64,000 nt of DNA, from positions 806,001 through 870,000 of the forward strand of contig OZ024666.1 in the NCBI GenBank assembly GCA_964016415.1, written 5' to 3'. Positions 9,457 to 20,076 of this stretch are shown here, one piece after another. A program made the translations under genes and the position numbers. Position 1 is the stretch's first letter; every line of letters starts with the position of its first letter. This DNA comes from Erwinia sp. Its GTDB lineage: Bacteria; Pseudomonadota; Gammaproteobacteria; Enterobacterales; Enterobacteriaceae. Below the pieces are notes generated by a model. The model did no database searches, had not been told where the DNA came from, and was given only the letters and a program-made list of their open reading frames with translations.

Positions 9457-10710
9457 ATGCTTGAAGAAATTGGGAAAGCAGCAAAAGCCGCCTCTTATCC
9501 GTTGTCTGTACTCATCACAGCACAAAAAAATCAGGTATTACTGACATTGGCGATGAAGCTCGAATCCTGCTGTGAAGAGATTCTGATTGCCAATGCGCAG
9601 GATCTGGCTGATGCAAAGCGTGATGGGCTAAGTGAAGCGTTGCTCGACAGGTTGATGTTGTCACCGGACAGAGTGAAAAGCATTGCTGATGATGTGCGAC
9701 AGGTTTGTCAGTTAGCCGATCCGATTGGTGAGGTGATGGATGGTGGTTTACTGGAAAATGGCTTACGTCTGCAACGGAGACGTGTTCCGCTGGGGGTGAT
9801 TGGGGTAATTTATGAAGCCCGACCCAATGTTACCGTCGACGTTGCTGCTTTGTGCCTCAAAACCGGCAATGCGGTAATTCTGCGCGGAGGCAAAGAGACC
9901 TACCGAACGAATGCAGCAATTGTCAGAGTTATTCAGTATACACTCCAGGAGCACCATCTCCCCGCAGAAGCAGTGCAGGCGATTGAAAACCCTGATCGTG
10001 AATGGGTTCATGCGCTGCTTAAACTAGATCGCTATGTTGATATGCTGATTCCCCGTGGCGGTGCGGAGTTACATAAACTCTGCCGCGAGATGTCAACTAT
10101 CCCTGTTATCACCGGAGGGATAGGGGTATGTCATATTTTCGTTGATCGTCACTATAGCGAGGAGAAAGCCCTCGACGTGATTGTTAATGCGAAAAAGCAG
10201 CGTCCGAGTGCCTGTAATTCGCTGGAAACGTTGCTGGTGGATGAAGCCATTGCATCACAATTCTTACCCGTTCTGGCTACGCGGCTGACAGAAGAAGGGA
10301 TTCGGCTTCATGCTGACGAAAGAGCGCTGCCATTACTATCAGAAGACAGCGCCGAAGTTAGTGCCGTTACAGAGGCGCAGTATCGGGATGAGTGGTTATC
10401 GCTGGATTTGAATATTAAAATTGTTGGATCCTTAGATGAAGCGATAGTCCATATCAGAGAATATGGTACACAGCATTCAGATGCCATTCTGACAGAGAGT
10501 CTCTCTCAGGCTATGCGCTTTGTCGATGAAGTCGACTCTGCCGCAGTCTATGTTAATGCCAGTACACGTTTTACAGACGGTGCTCAGTTTGGTTTAGGGG
10601 CTGAGGTGGCAGTTAGCACACAAAAATTGCATGCCCGTGGTCCGATGGGATTAGAGGCACTGACGACGTACAAGTGGATTGGTTTTGGTGATTATCTTCT
10701 GCGAAAATAG
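9457..10710 (+). CDS. proA: Gamma-glutamyl phosphate reductase
   Basis: A 417-residue aldehyde-dehydrogenase-superfamily enzyme (same length as E. coli ProA) that reduces γ-glutamyl phosphate to glutamate semialdehyde with NADPH. Family signatures: [32 protein letters not shown], the catalytic cysteine in [13 protein letters not shown] (about residue 255), [12 protein letters not shown] and [30 protein letters not shown]. It forms the proBA operon with its 9-bp upstream neighbour. The tRNA-Thr gene that follows proA in E. coli is absent; the O-antigen locus starts instead. Confidence 0.97.
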   Translation: MLEEIGKAAKAASYPLSVLITAQKNQVLLTLAMKLESCCEEILIANAQDLADAKRDGLSEALLDRLMLSPDRVKSIADDVRQVCQLADPIGEVMDGGLLENGLRLQRRRVPLGVIGVIYEARPNVTVDVAALCLKTGNAVILRGGKETYRTNAAIVRVIQYTLQEHHLPAEAVQAIENPDREWVHALLKLDRYVDMLIPRGGAELHKLCREMSTIPVITGGIGVCHIFVDRHYSEEKALDVIVNAKKQRPSACNSLETLLVDEAIASQFLPVLATRLTEEGIRLHADERALPLLSEDSAEVSAVTEAQYRDEWLSLDLNIKIVGSLDEAIVHIREYGTQHSDAILTESLSQAMRFVDEVDSAAVYVNASTRFTDGAQFGLGAEVAVSTQKLHARGPMGLEALTTYKWIGFGDYLLRK

Positions 10711-11042
10711 CTCTCTTAAAGCGAGATGACCGGTACCGGGAAGTGGGAAATACAGTGAGCGTGATATACCGATGCTAACAACGGTGACAACCGTGGCATG
10801 TAATCAGTCTTACGGATGAGAATTCCGCTTATTTTTTGCAGGTTGGTGAGCAGAAAATAGAGCCGATTCTTGCATAATGCTATAGCCCGCTCACAACTCA
10901 GGTAAATAGTGAAGTAAAGTACACCGGTAGCTGCAGAGCCTGGGCGGTAGCGTGTCAAACGGTTGGACCCTGAGCAGGGTGCGACAGCTTTTTTCGTGTC
11001 AGCATTGATGGCAGCAGAGATTATAACGTTAGGATAAAAGGC
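10711..11042 (+). other. Leader region of the O-antigen locus (no gene)
   Basis: 332 bp between proA and rfbB without a supportable gene. It holds the JUMPstart/ops element (10926-10954) and, just after it, a small hairpin ACCCT-GAGC-AGGGT (10967-10980) followed at 10989 by a run of six T. This could be an early intrinsic attenuator of the kind RfaH-modified polymerase overrides. No tRNA-Thr remnant was recognised. Confidence 0.5.
10926..10954 (+). promoter_or_regulatory. JUMPstart element with ops site (RfaH recruitment)
   Basis: The segment GGTAGCTGCAGAGCC...GGCGGTAGCGTG matches the JUMPstart consensus. It ends in a perfect 12-base ops element GGCGGTAGCGTG at 10943-10954, 88 bp before rfbB. 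ops pauses RNA polymerase and recruits RfaH, which suppresses termination in long polysaccharide operons. This marks the following genes as one long RfaH-dependent transcript and independently supports the O-antigen assignment. Confidence 0.92.
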
Positions 11043-12116
11043 GTGAAAATACTGGTTACTGGTGGTGCGGGATTTATTGGATCTGCTGTGGTTCGTCATA
11101 TCATCAACCACACTCAGGACAGTGTAGTGAATATCGATAAATTGACATATGCAGGCAATCTGGAGTCGTTATCCGATGTGTCGGATATTACACGCTACAG
11201 CTTCGAACAAGCGGATATCTGCGATAGTAACCGAATGACGCAGATTTTCGAAACATATCAACCTGATGCTGTCATGCACCTGGCGGCTGAAAGCCATGTA
11301 GATCGCTCTATTTCTGGTTCTGCTGCCTTCATCCAAACTAATATTATCGGTACTTACGTTTTACTGGAGGTAACTCGTCAATATTGTGATCAACTGGATG
11401 CTGAGAAAAAGAAAAGTTTTCGCTTCCATCACATATCAACAGATGAAGTGTATGGCGATTTACCCCATCCTGACGATTATCAGGGTGAGGTAAATCTGCC
11501 ACTTTTCACAGAAAAGACATCATATTCGCCTAGCAGCCCATATTCGGCATCGAAAGCGTCAAGCGATCATCTGGTCCGGGCCTGGTACAGAACTTATGGA
11601 TTACCCACATTAGTCACCAATTGCTCAAACAATTATGGACCATACCACTTTCCGGAAAAATTAATCCCATTGGTCATTATCAGTGCGCTGGCGGGTAAAT
11701 CACTGCCAGTTTATGGTAATGGCAAACAAATTCGTGACTGGTTGTTTGTTGAAGACCATGCAGCTGCGTTGTACAAGGTGGTCACTGAAGGTGCTGTAGG
11801 GGAAACCTACAATATTGGTGGTCACAATGAACGCAGAAATATTGATGTGGTGGAAACCATCTGTTCAATTCTCGATGAGCTGGTCACTGAAAAACCGCAA
11901 AATATAGAGAGTTTCTCAGATCTAATCACTTATGTTGCGGATCGACCGGGGCATGATCAACGCTATGCGATTGATGCGAGTAAAATTAAACATGAGCTGG
12001 GATGGGTACCAAAAGAAACTTTTGAAACAGGCATAGCTAAAACAGTTAGCTGGTACATGAGTAACCGCGATTGGTGGCAAAAGATACTTGAAAAAAATAA
12101 CGAGAATGAAAGGTGA
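11043..12116 (+). CDS. rfbB: dTDP-glucose 4,6-dehydratase
   Basis: A 357-residue extended short-chain dehydrogenase, second step of dTDP-L-rhamnose synthesis. The NAD-binding motif TGGAGFIGS is at residues 6-14. Catalytic elements are [11 protein letters not shown] (Thr-Asp-Glu) and the [10 protein letters not shown] Tyr-X3-Lys pair; [10 protein letters not shown] and [12 protein letters not shown] are sugar-nucleotide-binding blocks. The start is GTG at 11043. First gene after the ops site and followed 4 bp later by rfbA. Intact. Confidence 0.96.
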   Translation: MKILVTGGAGFIGSAVVRHIINHTQDSVVNIDKLTYAGNLESLSDVSDITRYSFEQADICDSNRMTQIFETYQPDAVMHLAAESHVDRSISGSAAFIQTNIIGTYVLLEVTRQYCDQLDAEKKKSFRFHHISTDEVYGDLPHPDDYQGEVNLPLFTEKTSYSPSSPYSASKASSDHLVRAWYRTYGLPTLVTNCSNNYGPYHFPEKLIPLVIISALAGKSLPVYGNGKQIRDWLFVEDHAAALYKVVTEGAVGETYNIGGHNERRNIDVVETICSILDELVTEKPQNIESFSDLITYVADRPGHDQRYAIDASKIKHELGWVPKETFETGIAKTVSWYMSNRDWWQKILEKNNENER

Positions 12117-12120
12117 TGTG

Positions 12121-13020
12121 ATGAAAGGAATTATTCTTGCTGGCGGTTCTGGTACCAGACTCTATCCTATAACGCGCGGGATATCGAAACAGTTACTGCC
12201 TGTATATGATAAGCCGATGGTTTATTATCCTCTTTCGACTCTTATGTTGGCGGGTATTAGAGATATTTTAATTATTACAACCCCGGAGGACAACCTGAAT
12301 TTCTGCAGGTTGCTTGGCGACGGTAGTGATTTTGGTGTAAGTCTGCAATATGCAATTCAACCGCATCCTGAGGGGTTAGCACAGGTATTTATTATCGGTG
12401 AAGAGTTTATCGGTCACGATAAAGTCTGCCTCGTATTGGGTGATAATATATTTTATGGTCAATCGTTCAGCAGAACATTAGCTGATGCAGCTCAAAGAAT
12501 GGAAGGTGCAACAGTATTTGGTTATCAGGTGAAAAATCCTGAGAGATTTGGTGTTGTAGAATTTGACTCTCAGATGCGTGCGGTTTCTATAGAAGAAAAA
12601 CCAATTAAACCAAAGTCTAACTATGCAGTAACGGGTTTATATTTTTATGATAATCGAGTGATCGATTTTGCAAAGAAGGTAGAACCATCTGCTCGTGGTG
12701 AATTAGAAATTACCTCGATCAATGAAATGTATCTTCATGACGGCTCACTAAATGTAGAAATTTTGGGACGAGGCTTCGCGTGGCTGGATACCGGAACACA
12801 TGAAAGTTTGTATGAAGCATCCTCATTTGTCAAAGCGATAGAAAATGTCCAGGGACTGAAAATTGCCTGCCTGGAAGAGATTGCGTGGCGTAATGGTTGG
12901 TTGAGTGCTGAACGCGTCAAAGAATACGGAATGGCGATGAGAAAAAATGATTATGGTCAGTATTTACTCCATCTGATAGCAGAATCCGGAAAAAAAGATG
13001 AAGGTACTTGTTACAGGTAA
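12121..13020 (+). CDS. rfbA: Glucose-1-phosphate thymidylyltransferase
   Basis: Makes dTDP-glucose from glucose-1-phosphate and dTTP, the committed step to dTDP-rhamnose. ATG 12121 gives 299 residues beginning [20 protein letters not shown], the nucleotide-binding signature. [53 protein letters not shown] and [15 protein letters not shown] are all present. An upstream ATG at 12088, inside rfbB, adds residues without family similarity; 12121 follows an AAAGGTGA ribosome-binding site. Its 3' end overlaps rfbD by 23 bp. Confidence 0.96.
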   Translation: MKGIILAGGSGTRLYPITRGISKQLLPVYDKPMVYYPLSTLMLAGIRDILIITTPEDNLNFCRLLGDGSDFGVSLQYAIQPHPEGLAQVFIIGEEFIGHDKVCLVLGDNIFYGQSFSRTLADAAQRMEGATVFGYQVKNPERFGVVEFDSQMRAVSIEEKPIKPKSNYAVTGLYFYDNRVIDFAKKVEPSARGELEITSINEMYLHDGSLNVEILGRGFAWLDTGTHESLYEASSFVKAIENVQGLKIACLEEIAWRNGWLSAERVKEYGMAMRKNDYGQYLLHLIAESGKKDEGTCYR

Positions 13021-13879
13021 AAATGGTCAGGTGGGTTATACGCTGGCAAGAAAATTATCTTCGATATCAGATGTTGATGTACTCCCCCTCGACAGAAAAG
13101 AGTTAGATATAGGAAATTACGATTCAGTGAGAAAAATTATCACTGAATTCCGTCCTGATGTGGTTATCAATGCGGCAGCATATACTGCTGTTGATAAAGC
13201 TGAAGCTGAGCCCGACATTGCCTACAATACCAATCATCTGGGTTCTAAAAACCTTGCATTATGTACTGAGGAAATCGGGGCATTATTGATCCATTTATCA
13301 ACCGATTATGTTTTTTCAGGTGATAAGAAAGGACTGTATAACGAAAGCGATATCACTGATCCAGTATCGGTTTATGGTAAAACGAAACGTGATGGAGAAA
13401 ATGCCATAATTGATGTTTGTAGTCGTTATATCATTATGCGTACTTCCTGGGTGTTTTGTGAGTATGGAAACAACTTTGTCAAAACGATGCTACGTCTTGC
13501 GAAGTCCCATCAGCAATTGCGCATTGTGGCAGATCAATATGGTGGACCGACATATGCAGGTGATATGGCCGATGCAATTATTCACCTGATGAATACCATC
13601 ATCAGAGAGAAGAAAGAAAAGTATGGAATTTATCATTACTCAGGACTACCTCAAGTAAACTGGAGTGAGTTTGCTGAATACATTTTCGAACAGGCAAAAA
13701 AAGAAAATATTATCGAGGCATCTCCGGTAGTTATCAAAATTCCTACTTCTGAATATCCAACAGCGGCTCAGCGACCAAAAAATTCGATGATGAGCACGGA
13801 CCGTATTACGGCTGATTTTGGCATCCTGGCAAGCGACTGGATGCGAGCACTAAATTCACTTACAGATTATAAGAACTGA
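12998..13879 (+). CDS. rfbD: dTDP-4-dehydrorhamnose reductase
   Basis: A 293-residue short-chain dehydrogenase that reduces dTDP-4-keto-L-rhamnose to dTDP-L-rhamnose, the last step. The Rossmann motif TGKNGQVG is at residues 6-13. [20 protein letters not shown], and the catalytic YGKTKRDGE (Tyr-X3-Lys) follow, then RTSWVF and GPTYAGDMA. It overlaps rfbA by 23 bp and is 5 bp before rfbC, so translation is probably coupled. Confidence 0.95.
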   Translation: MKVLVTGKNGQVGYTLARKLSSISDVDVLPLDRKELDIGNYDSVRKIITEFRPDVVINAAAYTAVDKAEAEPDIAYNTNHLGSKNLALCTEEIGALLIHLSTDYVFSGDKKGLYNESDITDPVSVYGKTKRDGENAIIDVCSRYIIMRTSWVFCEYGNNFVKTMLRLAKSHQQLRIVADQYGGPTYAGDMADAIIHLMNTIIREKKEKYGIYHYSGLPQVNWSEFAEYIFEQAKKENIIEASPVVIKIPTSEYPTAAQRPKNSMMSTDRITADFGILASDWMRALNSLTDYKN

Positions 13880-13884
13880 AACTA

Positions 13885-14445
13885 ATGAAAGTTATCGATA
13901 CAAAAATCGCCGATGTGAAAATAATTGAGCCAGTTATATACGGTGATGATCGAGGTTTTTTTATGGAAACCTGGAATCAGAAAAAGTTTGAGCAGCAGGT
14001 AACAGGAAAAAAGACATTGTTCGTTCAGGATAATCACTCTGAATCTAAAAAAGGTATCTTACGAGGATTACATATTCAAAGTATGAATACTCAAGGTAAG
14101 CTGGTCCGGGTCGGATCGGGCACCGTATTTGATGTGGCTGTTGATGTACGTAAAGACTCTCCAACTTGTGGAGAGTGGGTAGGTATAGAGTTATCTGCTG
14201 AAAATAAACGTCTGGTTTGGATTCCTGAAGGTTTTGCGCATGGGTTTTATGTGTTATCAGAAAGTGCGGAATTTATCTATAAGTGCACAGATTATTATAA
14301 TCCATCGGCCGAACATTCGATAAAATGGGATGATCCTGAATTAAAAATCTCATGGCCGATTTCAAATGATACCGATCTCATCCTGGCTGACAAAGACATG
14401 AACGGTGTATCATTTAATGAATATTTTAGGCGTTGGGGTGAATGA
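13885..14445 (+). CDS. rfbC: dTDP-4-dehydrorhamnose 3,5-epimerase
   Basis: A 186-residue cupin-fold epimerase of dTDP-rhamnose synthesis. Conserved blocks: DDRGFFMETWN, QDNHSESKKGILRGLHIQ (with the catalytic His), GKLVRVGSGTVFDVAVDVR, WIPEGFAHGFYVLS and the catalytic-Tyr region EFIYKCTDYYNP. It completes the rfbBADC set, so the strain can still make the activated rhamnose donor even though the downstream export genes are damaged. The stop overlaps the ATG of the following wzm remnant. Confidence 0.95.
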   Translation: MKVIDTKIADVKIIEPVIYGDDRGFFMETWNQKKFEQQVTGKKTLFVQDNHSESKKGILRGLHIQSMNTQGKLVRVGSGTVFDVAVDVRKDSPTCGEWVGIELSAENKRLVWIPEGFAHGFYVLSESAEFIYKCTDYYNPSAEHSIKWDDPELKISWPISNDTDLILADKDMNGVSFNEYFRRWGE

Positions 14446-15225
14446 TGAAAATCAGTAACTACACAGATCTTATATTTCAAATTTCCCGCAGAAATATTTA
14501 TTCAAGATACAAAGGTTCTGTGTTGGGTATTTTTTGGAGCCTTTTAAATCCACTCTTTCTTTTAGGTGTTTATACATGAGTATTTGGATTTTTATTCAAA
14601 GCTAAATGGGGGGGGGGTGAGACTCTGGCCGGATATCCGGTTATATTATTCTCCGGGTTAATATTTCATTTTTTTATTGTTGAATTGCTCATGAGTAGTA
14701 CTCAGTTGGTGTGTGGATACGCCAACTATGTGAAGAAAGTGGTTTTCCCCCTAGAAGTTTTAGTTTTATCTAACTTTATATCTCAATTGTTTAATTTATT
14801 GATTAGTGCATTATTGCTTTTTTTTTGCTGTGTTATTCACTGGTGAAAATTTACTTCTGTCTCTCCTCGGTATGGTGGTTGTTCTACCTCCATTTGTTAT
14901 ATTAACGCTGGGCTTATCCTATCTATTTAGCGCGTTAGGTGCATATATAAAAGACATAACTCTCGTCATTAATCTGGCATCAACGATTTTGCTTTTTATC
15001 AGTCCGATTCTTTTTCCGTTGAATATTTTTCCGGAAATAGTAAAATTAATAGTATATCTTAATCCCGTATCAATTATAGTTTTAGATTTTAGGTCTATAG
15101 CATTTAATATAGAGTCATTCTCTTTGACTGGCTACGTTATCTATTCCTTTTCAGCAATTTTAATATATTATATTGGTCGCTGGATTTTTAAAAGATTGAG
15201 TCGAGGTTTTGCTGATGCTGTCTGA
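14445..15225 (+). pseudogene. wzm: O-antigen ABC transporter permease Wzm, broken
   Basis: Read through its lesions, this is an about 260-residue ABC-2 polysaccharide permease. It has the N-terminal RDIYSRYKGSVLG-type motif (here RRNIYSRYKGSVLGIFWSLLNP), FKAKWGGGETL, VKKVVFPLEVL and several membrane segments to RLSRGFADAV. It should export undecaprenyl-linked O-chains with Wzt. Two lesions: an in-frame TGA at 14577-14579 after LLGVYT, and a frame change at the run of nine T at 14818-14826, after which the reading frame moves by one. Removing one T there restores LLLFFAVLFTGE. A run of ten G at 14608-14617 is currently in frame. Its 3' end overlaps wzt. Confidence 0.9.
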
Positions 15226-16447
15226 AAATATTATCAGTATAGAAAATCTGACTAAAGAATTTTATCAGTATCGTTCTCCGTTCCACAATGTATCAAATCT
15301 GTTAAAAAAAGTAATTGGTCAGGGTGTTGGTAAGTTCACCGCCCTCAATAATGTCAGTTTTGCTGTAAATAAAGGTGAACGGGTAGGCATAGTTGGCGCT
15401 AATGGGGCCGGTAAGTCAACTATCCTGCAAATGATTGCAGGGACATTACAACCTACAAGTGGAAAGATTACCGTTCATGGAAAAGTGGCAGCATTACTTG
15501 AATTAGGTGCTGGTTTTGATCCGGAATTTACCGGGATTGAAAATATCTATCTTTATGCATCTCTGTTGGGTATCAGCAAACAAGAAACGGATGGTCGAAT
15601 CGAGCAAATTTGTAATTTTGCAGAGATCGGCGATTTTATCGACCGATCAGTGAAAACATATTCCAGTGGGATGTTTGTACGGTTAGCATTTTCTGTGGCT
15701 ATCAATGTCAATCCGGATATTTTGATTGTAGACGAGGCCCTGTCAGTAGGAGATTATCTATTCCAGACTAAGTGTCATCGGGCTTTTGAACAGTTCCAGG
15801 AGCAGGGTGGAACTGTTCTTTTCGTTTTCTATGATTTAACAGCAGTAAGAAATACCTGTGACAGAGCGATTCTTATCGATCAGGGTTCACTTTTATTGGA
15901 TGATCAACCGGATTTGGTAGTCAATTCCTATCAGGAATTGATGAAGACCAAAGAAATACAACGGATAAAAAGTCAGGTTGCACTTCGTTCAGAGTACCGT
16001 TTTGGATTTGGTGGAGGGAAGGTGATTGATCTTATTTTTTCCACTGACTCAGAGGAAGATATCTCCGAGGTCAAGTTAAACGAAAATTTCACCATTACGA
16101 TTATTCTTGACCTGATCGATACGTTTAAATATCCGGTGTTTACAATGACGTTGCGTAATACTGCTGGCAATGATGTTTGGGGATTTAACAGTAGGAACAT
16201 AGGAGTAACAGTCAATGCCGGGCGAGGAAAAAGAAAGATTACCGTTAAAGTACCTAATCATCTTGGAGTTGGGTCTTATACTGTCAATGCTGGATTAGTG
16301 GATATGGTTGCGGATGGTCAATTTCAGGAACACGATCATCGCTGGGGTATGAAACTATTTAGTATCACAGGGACTACAAAAACTATCGGATTTATAAACA
16401 TGGAACCTGGGTTGCTAAAACAAGAGAATTTTCCTGATGGCAACTGA
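15215..16447 (+). CDS. wzt: O-antigen ABC transporter ATPase Wzt, H-loop altered
   Basis: A 410-residue ABC ATPase with a C-terminal carbohydrate-binding domain (about 260-400), the architecture of Wzt proteins that recognise the O-chain cap. Walker A is GANGAGKST (61-69), the signature YSSGM (149-153), and Walker B ILIVDEA with Glu174. The H-loop, normally SHD after the last strand, reads FYD, so the switch histidine is Tyr206 (codon TAT at 15830-15832). This should cripple ATP hydrolysis. The frame is open, yet its partner wzm is dead, so this probably is an unconstrained gene. ATG 15215 was chosen over TTG 15209. It overlaps wzm by 11 bp. Confidence 0.85.
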   Translation: MLSENIISIENLTKEFYQYRSPFHNVSNLLKKVIGQGVGKFTALNNVSFAVNKGERVGIVGANGAGKSTILQMIAGTLQPTSGKITVHGKVAALLELGAGFDPEFTGIENIYLYASLLGISKQETDGRIEQICNFAEIGDFIDRSVKTYSSGMFVRLAFSVAINVNPDILIVDEALSVGDYLFQTKCHRAFEQFQEQGGTVLFVFYDLTAVRNTCDRAILIDQGSLLLDDQPDLVVNSYQELMKTKEIQRIKSQVALRSEYRFGFGGGKVIDLIFSTDSEEDISEVKLNENFTITIILDLIDTFKYPVFTMTLRNTAGNDVWGFNSRNIGVTVNAGRGKRKITVKVPNHLGVGSYTVNAGLVDMVADGQFQEHDHRWGMKLFSITGTTKTIGFINMEPGLLKQENFPDGN

Positions 16448-16621
16448 GAGACTCTATTTTTCATCTGACGAAAATCTTGACATTGAGCAAAATGCATACG
16501 ATGTGGAAAATATTGAAAGGCATGAATCACGCTATCATTTTGCAGCAAAGCATCTTACAGCAGAGATGCTGGTTTTAGACTGTGCCTGTGGAAGTGGTTA
16601 CGGCAGTGATATTTTAAAAGA
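16437..16621 (+). pseudogene. N-terminal piece of a SAM methyltransferase (IS-truncated)
   Basis: ATG 16437, overlapping the wzt end by 11 bp, begins MATERLYFSS and runs to the SAM-binding motif I (VLDCACGSGYGSDIL). The IS element then starts at 16622. This is the class I methyltransferase usually encoded after wzt in ABC-dependent O-antigen loci, where such enzymes can methylate the chain end. The continuation appears at 17867 on the other side of the IS but not contiguously: the region between motif I and LEHVPDP (about 50-60 residues in typical family members) is missing, so DNA was deleted as well as interrupted. Confidence 0.85.
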
Positions 16622-16629
16622 TGTAGTGG

Positions 16630-17794
<1,165 letters not shown>

Positions 17795-17866
17795 TGGTTC
17801 ACCTATAAGATGTTGAGGTGAGCATATCACCTCTGCTCAGGTGGCCAAATTCAGTGTGCCACTACA

Positions 17867-20043
17867 CTGGAGCATGTTCCCGATCCGAGAATTCTCATGG
17901 ACGGTTTCATGAAGGTCCTGAAAAATGACGGCCAGTTTATTGTTTCTACACCGGTCAGAGAAGTAAGCAGACCTAATCCTCTAAACAGTTATCATTATCT
18001 TGAGTATACGAGCTCAGCATTACGCCGCTTGTTGAATCATTATTTCATCCAGGTGGATATCTATCTTCAAAATCAGGATAAATTCTATCGTATTGATGAT
18101 GAGATTAACTGGGGATTTGTTATCGCTGTTTGTAAATATCCAAGAAATAGAATGATAGATGATTTAAGCCTGATATTTGATGATTCGGGAGATGTAGGTA
18201 TGAGTGCAGAAAGGGAAGATTCTTACATTTCAGAATCAGCAGTGATTGCTAAAAATGTTATATTTAAACCTACATTTGATGATGGTATATACTATATTGC
18301 TGATAAAGCGGAAGTTCGTGATAACACGATTATTGAAGCTCATAATAATGGTAAGCTGACTTTAGGAAAGAACTCGGCGATTGGATATAATTGCTGGTTG
18401 AATGCGACTGGTGGTATTCATATTGGCGATAATACATTAATTGGTGCCAATACAATAATTACTTCTTCTTCTCATCATTTTAAATCTAAGGGGCCTATTG
18501 TTGACCAGGGTATGTCCTTTGAAAAGGTAACGATAGGTTCTAATGTATGGATAGGTAGTAATGTTTCTATCCTGGAGGGGGTTACTATCGGTGATGATTG
18601 TGTTATCGGTGCTAACAGTGTTATAAAAGAAGATGTACCGGCAAATTCGATTGTCAAATCATCTAATGCTGTGATAACAGAAAGAATAACGCGAGATACC
18701 GTTGCTTTCTACATGCTACCATTCGAAATTAGAAATAACGGACTCACATTTCAATGTATCCATGATAGATATAAGAAGCTAGCCCTATCTTTTCAGGATC
18801 TGGAATGGGATATCGTATTCATTGCTACAAACGAATTATCAAAGATAATCAGGGCCGATGGCTGGCATTGTGTGTCTCCGGTAGATTTCAATTTTGAATA
18901 TGATAGTAGTAAATGGATGGAAAGATGGAAGGGTGTGCTCAATGATCAAGAGGATAAAAAACATCTGACATTCATTGAAAAAGCATTTGGAAACAACATA
19001 CCTAAGCTTACTTTTTGTTGGAACTATGATGGTGTATTAAAAAAATTCTGTAAAGAAAATAAGATTAGTATATTTTTAATGTGTTAGGATTATCTCGTTC
19101 GCCTAATCCGGTTCTTATTTACAGTGACTCCGAAGGTGTCAATAGCAAAAGTTCACTGAATTTATTTTGGCAAGAGTTTCATAACTTCGAACTATCCGAA
19201 AATGAGAGAACTATAGCAAGACTTACACAAGGTGCCGTCAGGAAAAACTATACTATTTCAGATTCCCGTCAAGAAATTATAAAATCAGAACTAGGTATTG
19301 AAGAGAAGAAAATAGTATTAATAGTCTTGCAGGTAGAAGATGACTCGAATATTGTTGCAGGTTCGAAATATCAAAATATGCAAGAATATGTTAATGACTG
19401 TCTTCATTACAAAAAAGATGACGTAGCTTTCATCATAAAAAAACACCCAGCAGAATTCCAATGTAAAATTGAACCAGGTGAGATCCCTGTGATTACAACT
19501 GAATATCCAACAGAAGAATTGGTTGGATTAGCTGATGGGATTTTTACCATCAATTCATCAGTTGGTTTTGAAGCATTAATTGCAGGAAAAAGGGTCTTTA
19601 CCTTTGGTCGGGCACCTTATGCTATAGATGAATTTGTAACCTAGATTAGCAAGATAAAATCGAATGAATTATCAGATATGATCGATGATTCCAAAATAGA
19701 AAATGAAAATTTACTAAAATTCACCTGTATGACCTATCATCAATTTTTCTTCAATGAAGTTGTTTTTTTCGACGCCGAATATCACGTTCGCCGATACCTA
19801 TTACAAAAGAATGCCACCAGGGGAAGTCAGTCTTATTTCTTTGATAGCGGTTCTTTTTATAAAGACAGGGAAATATTGATTAATAGATTCCGAAATAAGG
19901 TTTTGCAAAACTCGTTAGTTGCATATGAAAAATGGATTGAGCAACTGAAGGTCACAGAAGCGAATGCAATGGAAATTTCAGTTTGGGCTCAATCTCTCAA
20001 TGAAAAATTACAAGCCTACGAGCAGGGTGATAAAGAAAAATAA
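17867..20043 (+). pseudogene. Methyltransferase C-terminus / acyltransferase / polysaccharide synthase, broken
   Basis: The 3' part of a large multidomain gene after the IS. From 17867 it reads LEHVPDPRILMDGFMKVLKNDG, the post-motif-IV end of a class I methyltransferase. From about 18200 it is a left-handed β-helix acyltransferase (hexapeptide repeats such as IGDNTLIGANTII and IGSNVWIGSNVSI, with a HHFKSKGP loop). The rest resembles capsule-type glycosyltransferases (IIKKHPAEF, TINSSVGFEALIAGKRVFTFG). Lesions: IS and deletion at the 5' side, a frame change at about 19070-19090 (the frame ends IFLMC, then GLSRSPNP resumes in another frame), and TAG at 19642-19644. The frame then runs to 20043. 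The order of domains suggests one original protein; its exact substrate is unknown. Confidence 0.8.
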
Positions 20044-20076
20044 CTATATTATATTTCAACACGGAGAGGACAAGTT

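Noticed and set aside
10711-11042. tRNA-Thr gene after proA as in E. coli
   Set aside because: No cloverleaf or T-arm motif (GGTTCGAATCC type) is present in this interval.
10716-11111. A 131-codon minus-strand frame over the O-antigen leader
   Set aside because: It overlaps the JUMPstart element and the rfbB start, has a composition unlike a real protein and no recognisable domain.
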